Positions 16,758 through 26,614 are shown, counted from the stretch's first letter. The stretch: 64,000 nucleotides of DNA from DASPOJ01 sp050014395 (GCA_050014395.1 JBEKDK010000004.1:16407-80406), one strand, 5' to 3'. Notes: a model not told the origin generated them from the sequence alone. A program made the numbers and translations.

Positions 16758-18980
16758 TTAGCGGTGATGACCTCCGCCACCGCCTCCGCCGTGGGAACCG
16801 CCGCCCCCACCGCCGCCACCGCCGCCCCGCGAACCACCGCCGCCCCCACCCCCGCCTCCGCCGCGATTACCGCCACCGCCGCCGCCGTAGCTGCCGCGGC
16901 TAGGAGCGCTCGATCCGCCACGATTGCCACCACCGCCGGGGTTATTGTTCGGGCGGCTCACCACCGGTTGGTGCATGTTGAGCGGCGGGCGGTAGTTGCC
17001 GGATGAATTGGAGGGTGTGCGCGCATTGCTGCCGCCTGCGTTGCCGCCGGAGGGCCGCGATGACGGGTTGAATTGCTGGTAGCCATTTCCGCGACCGACG
17101 GAATCGGGTGCGCCGCGATTATCGCCGTTGGTGTTTCCGGAATTCGGAGGCCGGTACGACGGCGTTGAATTGCGATTGCCGCCCTCGTTGCCGGATGGAC
17201 CGCGCTGGCCCTCGCCCGAATTCGTATCGCCGAATCGATGCCAACCTTGCGCCGATGCCGCTCCAGTGGCGGCTCCGCCTCGACCGGATTCGGATGCGGC
17301 GCCGCGCTGTTCGCTGCCTGCGGCATTCGCTCCGAAGCGCGCGCCATTCTCCTGAATGCTCTGGCGCTGCGCCGCGGAGGTTTGATCGAACGAGCGGGAC
17401 ACGGACGCCGTCTGATGCACGGAGTAGAAGTGTTCGTTATTCGCACGACCGGAAATTGACGAAGGATTCGCCGCGCGGCCGCTGGCGCTGAGACTTGCGC
17501 GCGTTGGCGCCACGGGCATCGCGCCGGTGATGCGGTTTCCCTGGCCGATCATTTCGCGCGAAGCCGGCGTCACTCCGACTCGGCCCGCGCCGAAGCGATC
17601 GGCCGGGACGGTTGATAGCGCTCCGCGCAAGCGATCGTTCCCAGCGAAGCCGAGCGTCGAATAGCCGCCAGCGCGCAGCGGACCAAAACCGCCCGCGTGA
17701 TAGCCGAGATGGTTCACGTCCTCGAATCCGAATCGCGCTCCGCCATACCACGGGAAGAAGCGGTCACCGGGCCCAAGCGGCATCCAGCCGTAGTGGCCGA
17801 ACCCGAAGCCACCCCCGAATCCGCGGCCGAAGCCGAAGAACGAAACGTACGCCGGAGCCCAGATCGGGCGATAGAACCGGCCCCAGCCGAAGTTCACGCC
17901 CCAACCCCCGCCCCAGCCTCCGCCAAAGCCCCAACCAAATCCGCCATACACCGGGCCGGGCCACCATGCCCATGCGTCGCCGCAAAGCAACCAGCGGCCA
18001 TAGTGATACGGCGCCCATCCCCACGACTCATTCGAAACCCAAGTCCAGCCGTAATACGGTTCCCAAACCCACTGGCCGTCTTGATAGGGCGCCCATCCCG
18101 GACCCTCCGCGGGCTCCCACACCTGGCCGTAGCCGGGGGCGTCAACCCAATTACCGTTGGCATCCAGGTCCTGCGTGCCAACGTAGTAGGGATCGGTGTC
18201 CTGCCAACTGCCGGCGCTTTGAATCTGGTGATCGCGTTGTTCGTTCCACGAATCGAACGCGTCTTTTTCGGGGGCGTCGCTGATTTTGTACTGCGCATCT
18301 TGTCCCGCGCCCTGGATGGTAATCAGCTCGCCCTTCTTGACGTGCGTGCTGCCCTGCGGCGTAGAGATTTCGGCGGAGCCGTTGCGCACGATCACCTGCG
18401 TTTCAGTGTCGGAGAGGACGAGGATGCGGAAGCTGCCCTCATCGTGATTTGGGTGAATCGCGACGTTGGGAGTGTCGATCTCGACGTCTGATTCGCTGTG
18501 CTTGAAAATCGAAAAGTTCACCAAGCCTTCCGCGACCTGCACTTGAATCTGTTGCTGGTCCAGCGCCGCGATGTTGGCCTGCGCGTGTTCGCTCAGTCGC
18601 AGGACGTCCGCGAAATCCAACTGCACTTCAGCTTGCGAGTTCGCGCCGGTGGAGATTTTGTCGCCCGGTTCGAGCGGCGTGTTCAGCGTCGCCGCCGACC
18701 AATCGCCGGAATCGCCGCGTTGCGTTGAGGCGTCGCCGCGAATCAAGCTGATGCGCGCCACGCCCGGCGCCGCTTGCTGCTGGCCCTGTTGCTGCGGCTG
18801 CGATTGATCGGGCGCGCCGGCCGGTGGTGGCGGGGCCTGCTGCTGCATTTGCCCCTGCACTTGGTACTGGCCCTGGTCGGGCGGCTGTTGCGATTGATCG
18901 GGCGCTTGAGCGAGGATGCTGCTGGCGCCGAACAGCGCGATCGTCAAAATTGCGGTTGCGCTAAAGATTTTGGTCTTCAT
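16758..18980 (-). CDS. FecR/DUF6600-type exported protein with poly-glycine tail
   Basis: 740 residues. Signal peptide to about residue 25, Gln/Pro-rich segment, FecR-like beta domain (about 75-215, '...EVQLDFADVLRLSEHAQ...'), then the Trp/Tyr/Gly-rich DUF6600 block ('GQWVWEPYYGWTWVSNESWG', 'WAPYHYGRW'), a long Ser/Asn/Gly region and a C-terminal tail that is almost pure glycine ending in 'GGGGHHR'. DUF6600 proteins are common in Acidobacteriota; function unknown, probably cell-surface. It is a paralog of 22082-24100 and lies on the same strand after the kinase/regulator pair, 231 nt downstream-separated from the regulator's start side. Confidence 0.75.
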   Translation of the reverse strand: MKTKIFSATAILTIALFGASSILAQAPDQSQQPPDQGQYQVQGQMQQQAPPPPAGAPDQSQPQQQGQQQAAPGVARISLIRGDASTQRGDSGDWSAATLNTPLEPGDKISTGANSQAEVQLDFADVLRLSEHAQANIAALDQQQIQVQVAEGLVNFSIFKHSESDVEIDTPNVAIHPNHDEGSFRILVLSDTETQVIVRNGSAEISTPQGSTHVKKGELITIQGAGQDAQYKISDAPEKDAFDSWNEQRDHQIQSAGSWQDTDPYYVGTQDLDANGNWVDAPGYGQVWEPAEGPGWAPYQDGQWVWEPYYGWTWVSNESWGWAPYHYGRWLLCGDAWAWWPGPVYGGFGWGFGGGWGGGWGVNFGWGRFYRPIWAPAYVSFFGFGRGFGGGFGFGHYGWMPLGPGDRFFPWYGGARFGFEDVNHLGYHAGGFGPLRAGGYSTLGFAGNDRLRGALSTVPADRFGAGRVGVTPASREMIGQGNRITGAMPVAPTRASLSASGRAANPSSISGRANNEHFYSVHQTASVSRSFDQTSAAQRQSIQENGARFGANAAGSEQRGAASESGRGGAATGAASAQGWHRFGDTNSGEGQRGPSGNEGGNRNSTPSYRPPNSGNTNGDNRGAPDSVGRGNGYQQFNPSSRPSGGNAGGSNARTPSNSSGNYRPPLNMHQPVVSRPNNNPGGGGNRGGSSAPSRGSYGGGGGGNRGGGGGGGGGGSRGGGGGGGGGGSHGGGGGGGHHR

Positions 18981-19211
18981 GACTATCTGTGCCTCCCCCT
19001 GGAAGCATACAAATCATACGCAGATGAGAGAGCAGGCCGCGTGCCAGACTCGCCGATTCCAAGCCTTCCCGTAAATCTATTTAATTGAGCGCGATAGGGC
19101 GAATTTTGCGGGGTGGGATTCCTTGTTCGGAAGCGGTCTCTGGCTGCTTTCAATCAGAAGTGGTGGATTTCGGCCACCGCCTCGCAGCCGGTTGCGTCAG
19201 CTCGCAGAAGA

Positions 19212-20591
19212 TCAAGTTTCCTTGTCGGGATCGTCGGCGATGCCCATTCGCGTGAGGCGATAGCGCAGGGCGTTGCGCGAAAGTCCAAGCATCCGCGCGG
19301 CGCGGCTCTTGTTGCCGGCGGTGCGGCGCAAGGCCTCGCGAATCATTTCGTCTTCCCACTGCTCGAGCGTGACGCCTTCGGGCAGCAGCGGTCCGGCTTC
19401 GGATGGGCCGGAAGCCGGCTTCGCTCGGCCGGAATCGACGTGGATGTCTGCAACTTCGAGCACTTCGCCCTGGGCCAGCGCGCAGGCGCGCTCGATCACG
19501 TTTTCAAGCTCGCGCACGTTACCGGGCCAATGAAACTCCATCAGAATTTCGAGCGCGTCGGGGCGAATGCCGGTGACCGGCTTGCCGGAGCCGCGCGAGA
19601 ATCGCTCGATGAATAATTGCACCAGCTCCGGAATGTCTTCCTTGTGCTCGCGCAGCGGCGGGATGTCGATGGGCACGACGTTCAAGCGGTAATACAAATC
19701 TTCGCGGAAGGTTCCCTCTTCAAGCGCGGCGCGCAGATCGCGATTCGTGGCCGCGACCAATCGAACATCCACCTTGAGCGTGCGCGTGCCGCCAAGCCGC
19801 TCGAATTCACGCTCCTGGAGCACGCGCAGGAGCTTCACTTGCGTCGCCGGCGGCACGTCGCCGATCTCGTCCAGAAACAGCGTGCCTTTATCGGCCATCT
19901 CGAATTTGCCGGGCTTGGTGCCGGATGCGCCGGTGAACGCGCCCTTCTCGTATCCGAATAATTCGCTTTCGAGCAAATTTTCCGGAATGGCCGTGCTGTT
20001 GATTTTGATGAATGGGCCCGAGGCGCGGCGCGATTTTTCGTGCAGTACGCGGGCGATCATGTCCTTGCCCACGCCGCTTTCTCCGCCCAGCAGCACGGTG
20101 GCGTTGGTTGGCGCGATGCGCTCGACTGTGGCCATCACCTCCTGCATTTTCGCGCTGCTCGTCACCACATTCGGGTGGGCGTAGCGCTGCCCCAGCGCCT
20201 CGCGCAGCGTGCGATTTTCTTCGCGAAGGCGGCGGACGTCCAGCTCCTTCTGAATCACCATTTTCATTTCCGCCAGCGAAAATGGTTTCAACACGTAGTC
20301 GCTGGCGCCGGCCTTCATCGCCTCGACAGCCGTTTCGACGGTGCCAAACGCCGTCATCACCACCACCGGCAGCGCCGCGTTGGTGCGCTTTACGGCCTGC
20401 AGAAATTCCAGGCCGTCCATGCCGGGCAGCTTCAGATCGGTCACCACGACATCCACCGATTCCTGCCGCAGCAGCTTCAAGCCCTGCTCCGCGTCAGCGC
20501 CGGTGAGCACACGATGGCCTTCTTCGCTCAGATCGAGCTCCAGCAGCCGGCGCAGCTTCGGCTCGTCTTCGACAATTAGGATTGTAGCCAT
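19212..20591 (-). CDS. Sigma54-dependent response regulator (NtrC family)
   Basis: 459 residues: receiver with D52 ('VVVTDLKLPGMDG'), AAA+ domain with Walker A 'GGESGVGKD', the sigma54-contacting loop 'EKGAFTGASG' and Walker B 'GTLFLDEIGD', and a Fis-type helix-turn-helix at the end ('NKSRAARMLGLSRNALRYR'). It activates transcription by sigma54 RNA polymerase after phosphorylation. It follows the histidine kinase by 13 nt, its obvious partner. Target genes not visible; I saw no clear -24/-12 site nearby. Confidence 0.92.
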   Translation of the reverse strand: MATILIVEDEPKLRRLLELDLSEEGHRVLTGADAEQGLKLLRQESVDVVVTDLKLPGMDGLEFLQAVKRTNAALPVVVMTAFGTVETAVEAMKAGASDYVLKPFSLAEMKMVIQKELDVRRLREENRTLREALGQRYAHPNVVTSSAKMQEVMATVERIAPTNATVLLGGESGVGKDMIARVLHEKSRRASGPFIKINSTAIPENLLESELFGYEKGAFTGASGTKPGKFEMADKGTLFLDEIGDVPPATQVKLLRVLQEREFERLGGTRTLKVDVRLVAATNRDLRAALEEGTFREDLYYRLNVVPIDIPPLREHKEDIPELVQLFIERFSRGSGKPVTGIRPDALEILMEFHWPGNVRELENVIERACALAQGEVLEVADIHVDSGRAKPASGPSEAGPLLPEGVTLEQWEDEMIREALRRTAGNKSRAARMLGLSRNALRYRLTRMGIADDPDKET

Positions 20592-20604
20592 TAGCGTTTC
20601 AAGT

Positions 20605-22062
20605 CTATAACACGGCAGCCGAAGATTCGGCGTTCGCCCCGTCCGTGGCGCCTGCTGCCGGCAGAAAAACTACGAATCGAGCGCCGCGCGGGCTGTTTTC
20701 CAGATGAATCGTGCCGCGATGCTCGTCAATGATTTTCGAGACGATCGAAAGGCCCAGGCCCACGCCGGTCTTCTTCGTGGTGACGAACGGATTGAAAATC
20801 TGCTCGCACATTTCGGCCGGCACGCCGGACCCGGTGTCCTCAATACGCACTTCCACGCCCGCCCGCCCGCCGGATTGCGCGGGGTTCACGGAAACGCGCA
20901 ATGTTCCTCCCGCATCGCCCATGGATTCGTATGCGTTCTGCACCAAGTTGACGAACGCGCGCTCCGCCAAATTTTCATCGAGCGGAATTTGCGGCAAGTC
21001 CGGCGCGATGTTGCGCTCCACGCGCACCGGTCCGCCATGCCAGCCTTCGGCAACCGTGGCGAGCACGCGATCGAGAAGCGCCGCGATCGATCCCGGATAT
21101 CGCTCCGCGCGCAGTGGCCGCGCAAAATCGAGAAACCGCGAAACCAGCGCGCCCAGGCGATTCACTTCGCTTGAAATGTAACCGGCCAATTCTCCGGCCA
21201 GCGGATTCGACGTGCCGATTTTCTGCTCGAGCATCTCCGCCGAGCCCTTGATCACGCCCAGCGGATTGCGAATTTCGTGCGCCAGGCCCGCGGACATCTG
21301 ACCGAGCGCCGCCAAGCGCTCCGAGCGGCGCGCTTCGTCCTGGGCCTGCTCGAGGCGGGTATTCGTTTCGGCGAGGCGCAGGGCGAGGCCCCGATAGCGT
21401 GTCGTTTGGCGGCGGATCTCGATCGAAAAACGATTCACCACGATGGCGACCAGAAAGAAAAACAGAATGCGAATCGCAAGCTCGCCCAACTCGGGCAAAC
21501 CGATCATGAAATCGCGAGAGGCGGGCAGCAGGTAGTAGCAGTAGGCGGCCGATGCAAGCAGAGTCCACAGCAGCGTGCCGATCGTGTCGAAATACATCCC
21601 CGCGGTCATCACCGGCAAAAAGAAAATCGGGTAGTAGCTACTGTTGATGGTGGCTTCGCCACCGGTGTGGTCGATCAAAAGCATCGCCAGAGCGATCTTC
21701 AGCAGCACGGCGTAGTAGCGGCCGCGTCGTGGCTCGAATCGGACGAGGCGCCCTTCGAGCAGTTGCACCGCAGCGATCACTATCAGTATGAGCTGTTTGT
21801 GAATTTCGCGAATCGGCGGAAGAACCGCGAGGCCGGCGAGAATGATCACCACCAGCCAATCGATCCAAGCGCGGCCATCGTGCTCGGTTCGATTGCCGCC
21901 GTCGTCAACCACTTCATCGTCCATCGTGCCGGGAATTGTAGCGGAAATCTCCGGGGCGCCGACATCCGCGCCCGCGTTAATCGCGCGGCTCGCGGACGCC
22001 GTGGCGCCCTCAGTGATCGATTGCGTCCGCCCCTCAGGGCGGGCGTGGAATATCTCAGCCAT
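20605..22062 (-). CDS. Membrane sensor histidine kinase, partner of the sigma54 activator
   Basis: 485 residues. An N-terminal cytoplasmic stretch of about 65 residues is followed by five or six closely spaced hydrophobic segments (about 68-215) without a large periplasmic domain, so it may sense a signal in or at the membrane. Then a short coiled coil, HisKA 'MSAGLAHEIRNPLGVIKGSA' and HATPase boxes 'NLVQNAYESM', 'IEDTGSGVP', 'GVGLGLSI'. The HisKA class is the NtrB/ZraS type that pairs with sigma54 activators. Gap to the upstream DUF6600 gene is only 19 nt. Confidence 0.9.
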   Translation of the reverse strand: MAEIFHARPEGRTQSITEGATASASRAINAGADVGAPEISATIPGTMDDEVVDDGGNRTEHDGRAWIDWLVVIILAGLAVLPPIREIHKQLILIVIAAVQLLEGRLVRFEPRRGRYYAVLLKIALAMLLIDHTGGEATINSSYYPIFFLPVMTAGMYFDTIGTLLWTLLASAAYCYYLLPASRDFMIGLPELGELAIRILFFFLVAIVVNRFSIEIRRQTTRYRGLALRLAETNTRLEQAQDEARRSERLAALGQMSAGLAHEIRNPLGVIKGSAEMLEQKIGTSNPLAGELAGYISSEVNRLGALVSRFLDFARPLRAERYPGSIAALLDRVLATVAEGWHGGPVRVERNIAPDLPQIPLDENLAERAFVNLVQNAYESMGDAGGTLRVSVNPAQSGGRAGVEVRIEDTGSGVPAEMCEQIFNPFVTTKKTGVGLGLSIVSKIIDEHRGTIHLENSPRGARFVVFLPAAGATDGANAESSAAVL

Positions 22063-22081
22063 CTTGGGCTACATCGCTACA

Positions 22082-24100
22082 TCATCGATGCGGAGGCTTC
22101 TGCCCTTGCGAACCCTGACCGCCGCTCGGGTGGCCGCCGCCAGACTGGCCGCCGCTCGGCTGGCTGTGGCTCGGTTGGTTATTGGCGGGCGGCGGAGTGT
22201 TCTGGCTCCCGTGCACCTCTTGATGTTTATCCTGCCAGCCCTGCTGCTTCGCCGTATCACTCTGTTGCTCTTGCGGAGTAGGCTGGCGCACCGGCGGCGC
22301 CGACCGGGCGGTCGGGCTGGGAGTCTGGGCACGCGGCGGCTCCGGCGGTGGCGCGGGCCGTTGCTCTGGCTGCGGCGCCGGGCGTTCCTCGGGCTGCGGC
22401 GCTGGGCGTTCCTCGGGCTGCGGCGCTGGGCGTTGCTCCGGCTGCGGCGCGGGCTGCTCAACATTTCCGCGCCCATTGTTCGGTTCGTTGCCGCGGCCTT
22501 CCCCATTTTGCGGCGGCGCCGATTGCATGCCGCCCTGCTGGCTCGGCGGCCGGTAACCCTGGCCGGGCTGGCCGCCGGTTGTCGCCGCTCCATTCGAGTG
22601 GAAAGTTTGCGGCTTCGCCGGCGCACGCACGGCCACAGTGGTTCGGCTCACCACGGTCGCCGGCGGGCGAGCCGTCGAGACGCGCGATTCGCCGATGACG
22701 CTGGCGTGCGTCGGCTCGGCCGCGGGCCCCGCGCGATTCACGGGCGCCGAAGCCAGATCGCGCTCCGGCACGTTGACGACATTTCTTGAGACATCGCGGC
22801 CCCCCACGAATGTATCGTGCGCGACGACGGTGACCCCACCATTCACATGCTGATTGACGTACGTAACGTTCCGCGCATTGTTGTGAAACACGTCGACCAC
22901 CGTGTTGCGGTCCACCACCGTGTTCGTCACGTTGATGCGCGTCATGTATCCCATGCTGACGTGATACGTCGGCATGAACACCTCACGCGGACCCAGCGGG
23001 AACCACGCGATCCCTCCGCCGCCACCGATTACAATCGAGAACGAAAACCCCGGCTCGCCGCCGACCCAACCGACCAGCGCCGGCGCGTACACCGGACGAA
23101 CTCCAGCGGCATACGGACCCGGCACCCAGCCCCATCGCCCGCCGAAGACCGCCCAGCGGCCATAGTGAAACGGCGCAAATCCCCACGGCTCCGAATCCAC
23201 CCACGTCCATCCCCACGGCGCGATCCAAACCCAGTGGCCGAAGCGATACGGCGCCCAACCCACCGCCACGCTACTCGGGAACCACACCGTTCCGTAATCG
23301 GCTTCGGGTGCCCATGTGCCATTCGCATCAAACTCGTCGCTGCCGGTGGTTTCGGGTGATAAGTATTGAGGCGCCGGGGCGCTGTTCTCCATCGCATCGC
23401 GCTGCGCTGACCACTGCTCGAAATCCGTTTGCGGCAGTGAATCCGCATCCTCGAGGCTGTAATCGAGCGTGTCCGTGCCGGTGAACGTCGCTTGCTGATC
23501 GGGAGTGATATTCCACGAGCGCCCGCCGCCGGTCACTTGCCCTGCGCCCGCGACCACGGTCACAACGGTGACGTCTTTATCGGGGTCGGCATCAATTTCA
23601 TACGTGCCCGGCTGCATCAACGTTACCGCAAGATTCGGCGCGTCCACCTCAAACGCGTCGTTCGGATCGAGCTGCCGCAAGCGCACGATCACCGACCCAG
23701 CCGAAACCTGAAGCTGGATCACGTTGTCCGACAAATTCAAAAACGAAACGCCCGTGTTGTGACCGAGGCGCACGGAGGTCGAGCCCACTTCCATTTCCAC
23801 CCAGCCGTCGGTATCGGACCACAGCTGATCGCCGGTGGTGAGCGGGCGATTGACTTCCGCCGCTACCCAATCGTTGTCGCCTCCGCCGGCCGGCTGAAAT
23901 GACACCGAACCCTGCAGAAAATTTAGGTCGGCCACGCGGCCCGGCGGATCGTCAGCCGTTGCGCCGGTCCCGCTTTGCGCCGGGGCCGGCGGAGGCGCGC
24001 TCTGCGCCGCGGCCGTAATCGGCGCGCGCAGCAAAAAGGCGATGGCCGCCAGCGCCAAGGCCGCGAAAAAAAACTTGCGAGATTTCATCTGCATCTGCAT
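22082..24100 (-). CDS. FecR/DUF6600-type exported protein, Pro/Gln-rich tail
   Basis: 672 residues. Start ATG 24100 is preceded by GGAGGA at 8 nt; the two next in-frame ATGs (24094, 24088) are alternatives. Signal peptide ('KFFFAALALAAIAFLLRAP'), FecR-like domain (about 45-190), DUF6600 block rich in W/Y/G ('WAPYRFGHWVWIAPWGWTWV'), then a Pro/Gln/Glu tail with four 8-residue repeats PAPQPE(E/Q)R. It heads the unit DUF6600 - histidine kinase - sigma54 activator - DUF6600, so the two DUF6600 proteins may be signal inputs or outputs of the regulators (inference). Confidence 0.75.
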   Translation of the reverse strand: MQMQMKSRKFFFAALALAAIAFLLRAPITAAAQSAPPPAPAQSGTGATADDPPGRVADLNFLQGSVSFQPAGGGDNDWVAAEVNRPLTTGDQLWSDTDGWVEMEVGSTSVRLGHNTGVSFLNLSDNVIQLQVSAGSVIVRLRQLDPNDAFEVDAPNLAVTLMQPGTYEIDADPDKDVTVVTVVAGAGQVTGGGRSWNITPDQQATFTGTDTLDYSLEDADSLPQTDFEQWSAQRDAMENSAPAPQYLSPETTGSDEFDANGTWAPEADYGTVWFPSSVAVGWAPYRFGHWVWIAPWGWTWVDSEPWGFAPFHYGRWAVFGGRWGWVPGPYAAGVRPVYAPALVGWVGGEPGFSFSIVIGGGGGIAWFPLGPREVFMPTYHVSMGYMTRINVTNTVVDRNTVVDVFHNNARNVTYVNQHVNGGVTVVAHDTFVGGRDVSRNVVNVPERDLASAPVNRAGPAAEPTHASVIGESRVSTARPPATVVSRTTVAVRAPAKPQTFHSNGAATTGGQPGQGYRPPSQQGGMQSAPPQNGEGRGNEPNNGRGNVEQPAPQPEQRPAPQPEERPAPQPEERPAPQPEQRPAPPPEPPRAQTPSPTARSAPPVRQPTPQEQQSDTAKQQGWQDKHQEVHGSQNTPPPANNQPSHSQPSGGQSGGGHPSGGQGSQGQKPPHR
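22356..22451 (-). repeat. Four tandem 24-bp units inside the DUF6600 gene
   Basis: Four near-identical 24-bp units, in frame, encode PAPQPE(E/Q)R each. The two middle units (22380-22403, 22404-22427) are identical, so copy number may vary between strains. Confidence 0.8.
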
Positions 24101-24197
24101 GTGCTCATTCCTCCGTCGCACTCCACGCCATTCCACACTGTGTAAAACACCGGCATCCTGTATTAGTTTCCCGCCGGGCAAAAAGGGATGTAAGGCC

Positions 24198-24262
24198 TTC
24201 GTTCGATTTCACTCGAACGGTCGTTCGATTCCACTTGAGCCGGGAGCGATTCTACTTGAATT
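24198..24262. repeat. Three imperfect ~22-bp direct repeats upstream of the DUF6600-kinase unit
   Basis: TTCGTTCGATTTCACTCGAA (24198), GTCGTTCGATTCCACTTGAG (24220) and GGAGCGATTCTACTTGAATT (24243) share the core CGATTYYACTYGA at 22-23 bp steps, two helical turns. They lie about 100-160 nt before the gene at 24100 and could be a multi-site operator. Confidence 0.5.
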
Positions 24263-24319
24263 GACGTTGAATTGATGCACGCTTCAACCGTTAGCGACAC
24301 CCGCCGGCGCGTTATCGCC

Positions 24320-25660
24320 TCAGTGACGCGCCGCGGGCGCGCCTACGTAGCTGACGCGCCAAATTGAATTTGAGCCGTCGTCGCTGACGAACAGCGCGCC
24401 ATCCTTCGCCACCGTAACGCCGACGGGGCGGCCCCACACGCCGCCTTGCGGTGTGACGAAGCCGGTCAGGAAATCTTCGTACTCGCCGGTGGCTTTCCCC
24501 GAGCTATCTACGGGCACGCGAATCACTTCGTAGCCGGTGCGCAGGTTACGGTTCCACGAGCCGTGCTCGGCGGCGAAAATATCGGCGTGATATTCCTTCG
24601 GATATTGAGCACCCTCGTAAAACGTCATCTCGAGAGAAGCGTTGTGCGGTTGGAGGAGCACGTCGGGGACGATCGCCTTGCTTCGCAGTTCGGGATGCTT
24701 GCCCGGAAAACGCGGATCGGGATTTCCGCCGGTGTAATACCACGGCCATCCGTAAAATCCGCCGTCCTGCACATGCGTGATGTAGTCGGGCGGCAAATTG
24801 TCGCCCAATTCATCGCGCTCGTTCGTCGAGCACCATAGCTCGCCCGTCTCCGGCTGAATCGCTTCGCCAACACAATTGCGAATGCCCCAGGCGTAGACGC
24901 GCTGACCGCTGCCGTCGGGATTGAACTCCAGGACATCGGCACGATTGGTTTCAATGGGGCTTGCATCCGTATCCGTGATGTTGGCGGCCGAACCCACGGA
25001 GACATACATTTTCTTTCCGTCCGCACTGAACACAACGTCGCGCGTCCAATGGCTCCCGCCATGCGGAAGCACCGGCACAATTGTTTCCGGCTTGCCCGTC
25101 GCCACCAAATCGCCGTTGTGGTACGCGAAGCGCACCACCGAATCCGTGTCGCCCACGTACACATATTGCGGATCGGGGCCCGGCGGATAGAACGCGATTC
25201 CGAACGGCCGATTCAGGCCCTTCGCGAACACCGAGGTGCGCTGCGGCTTTCCTTCCGGCGTGACGCCGCGAAAGACCAGGATTCGGCCCGGAATATCATC
25301 CGACGCATTCACTGGGAAACTTTCCGCCACGAAAATATCGCCGTTGGGCGCCGTGCGGATTTCGCGCGGATTGTCCAGGCCCGTCACGTAGAGCTGCACT
25401 TTGAAGCCCGGCAGCGCTTCCGGCATGGCGCCAGCCGGGCGCGGAATCAATTTCGGGGCATTTTGCGCGGTTTGCGTCGCAAAGGGCGCCGGCAAATCTT
25501 CCGGAGTGATCTTGCGAAACACGCCGGGATGTTCCGCTTCAAACGAATGAAACGCCGCGGCCCCAGTCACAACTTGCTGCGGCTTCGCGTCCTGTGAGCG
25601 CGCCGATATCCACGCAACGCACGCCAACGCCATAATCAAAATTCCCAATCGTTTAGACAC
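24320..25660 (-). CDS. PQQ-type sugar (sorbosone-like) dehydrogenase
   Basis: 446 residues, signal peptide 'LGILIMALACVAWISARS', then a six-bladed propeller fold of the glucose/sorbosone dehydrogenase family: 'LDNPREIRTAPNGDIFVAES', 'RPFGIAFYPPG', 'GGSHWTRDVVFSADGKKMYV', 'VTPQGGVWGRPVGVTVAKDG'. Such enzymes oxidise aldoses or related sugars in the periplasm with PQQ; substrate unknown. GTG 25660 with GGAGATATC upstream places the signal peptide at the N-terminus. Single-gene unit, 216 nt from the next gene; nothing recognised in that gap. Confidence 0.8.
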   Translation of the reverse strand: MSKRLGILIMALACVAWISARSQDAKPQQVVTGAAAFHSFEAEHPGVFRKITPEDLPAPFATQTAQNAPKLIPRPAGAMPEALPGFKVQLYVTGLDNPREIRTAPNGDIFVAESFPVNASDDIPGRILVFRGVTPEGKPQRTSVFAKGLNRPFGIAFYPPGPDPQYVYVGDTDSVVRFAYHNGDLVATGKPETIVPVLPHGGSHWTRDVVFSADGKKMYVSVGSAANITDTDASPIETNRADVLEFNPDGSGQRVYAWGIRNCVGEAIQPETGELWCSTNERDELGDNLPPDYITHVQDGGFYGWPWYYTGGNPDPRFPGKHPELRSKAIVPDVLLQPHNASLEMTFYEGAQYPKEYHADIFAAEHGSWNRNLRTGYEVIRVPVDSSGKATGEYEDFLTGFVTPQGGVWGRPVGVTVAKDGALFVSDDGSNSIWRVSYVGAPAARH

Positions 25661-25876
25661 GGCGATATCTCCTCGGCCGGAAGCGCGCCCTTTCACGAAT
25701 GCAGAATCGCGCGATGCGCGCCGCGAAATTTGCCGCCAAACGGAATCATACCACCGTCTCGGAAGCGAAAAAAAAACGGGAAGCTCGCGCCAAGTTGCGG
25801 GTGACCTAGGATCGAATGCGCAGACGTATGCGCCGCAACGGTACAACCGGGGCCATTTCATGCGAAACGAATCGGA

Positions 25877-26614
25877 TTATTCGCGCTGAGCCGCGGAACT
25901 GTGCACGGAAAGAAACGCCAGCGTCAGCGGCCAGGCTTCGGCTGCGGAAACTGCGTGGTATGCCGGCCGCGCGTCGCAGAAAAATCCGTGATCGGCGTCC
26001 GAGAATTCAACGTTCACGAAATTCTTGCCCGCTGCGCGCAGCGCGTCGGTGACGGAGCGGACCACATCCGGTCCGAGATGCTTGTCGCGTCCGCCCCAGA
26101 TCAGCATCACGGGCGCGCGCAATTCGCTTGCGCGATCGAGCAGTCCGGGGCGCTGCGCGCTCGGCGCGATGCCGCCGCCATAGAACGAAACTGCGCAGGC
26201 GATCGGCAGCGTGAGCGCCGCGAGAAACGCCACCATTCCGCCCATGCAGAACCCTACGGCGGCGATCGGCGATTTGCCAACGCCGTTCGCGGTGAGCCAA
26301 CCGTGCGACGCGCGAAGATCCGCTTCCAGTTGCGGATGGCGCAGAGCCTGCGTGTGCGGCATGGCGGACGGAAAATCGTCGTAGCGCCCCTCGAACCCTG
26401 GGCCGGTGCGATGAAACAACTCAGGCGCGATGGCCACGTAGCCTTCGCGCGCAAATCGCTCGGTGATGTCGCGAATGTGCGCGTTCACGCCGAACGCTTC
26501 CTGGCCGACGATCAGGCCCGGATGCGCGCCCGGTGTCGCGGGCCGCGCCGCGTACGCACGCATCGTCGTGCCGTCGTCAGCGCTCAAATTCACGAATTCG
26601 CTGCGAATTTCCAT
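25877..26614 (-). CDS. Dienelactone hydrolase family protein
   Basis: 245-residue alpha/beta hydrolase. Nucleophile motif 'GFCMGG' (Cys as in dienelactone hydrolases), 'IWGGRDKHL' supplying the Asp, and 'DADHGFFCD' the His. The family hydrolyses dienelactones or other small esters; the true substrate is unknown. Divergent from the sat leader, sharing 115 nt of upstream DNA. Confidence 0.85.
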   Translation of the reverse strand: MEIRSEFVNLSADDGTTMRAYAARPATPGAHPGLIVGQEAFGVNAHIRDITERFAREGYVAIAPELFHRTGPGFEGRYDDFPSAMPHTQALRHPQLEADLRASHGWLTANGVGKSPIAAVGFCMGGMVAFLAALTLPIACAVSFYGGGIAPSAQRPGLLDRASELRAPVMLIWGGRDKHLGPDVVRSVTDALRAAGKNFVNVEFSDADHGFFCDARPAYHAVSAAEAWPLTLAFLSVHSSAAQRE

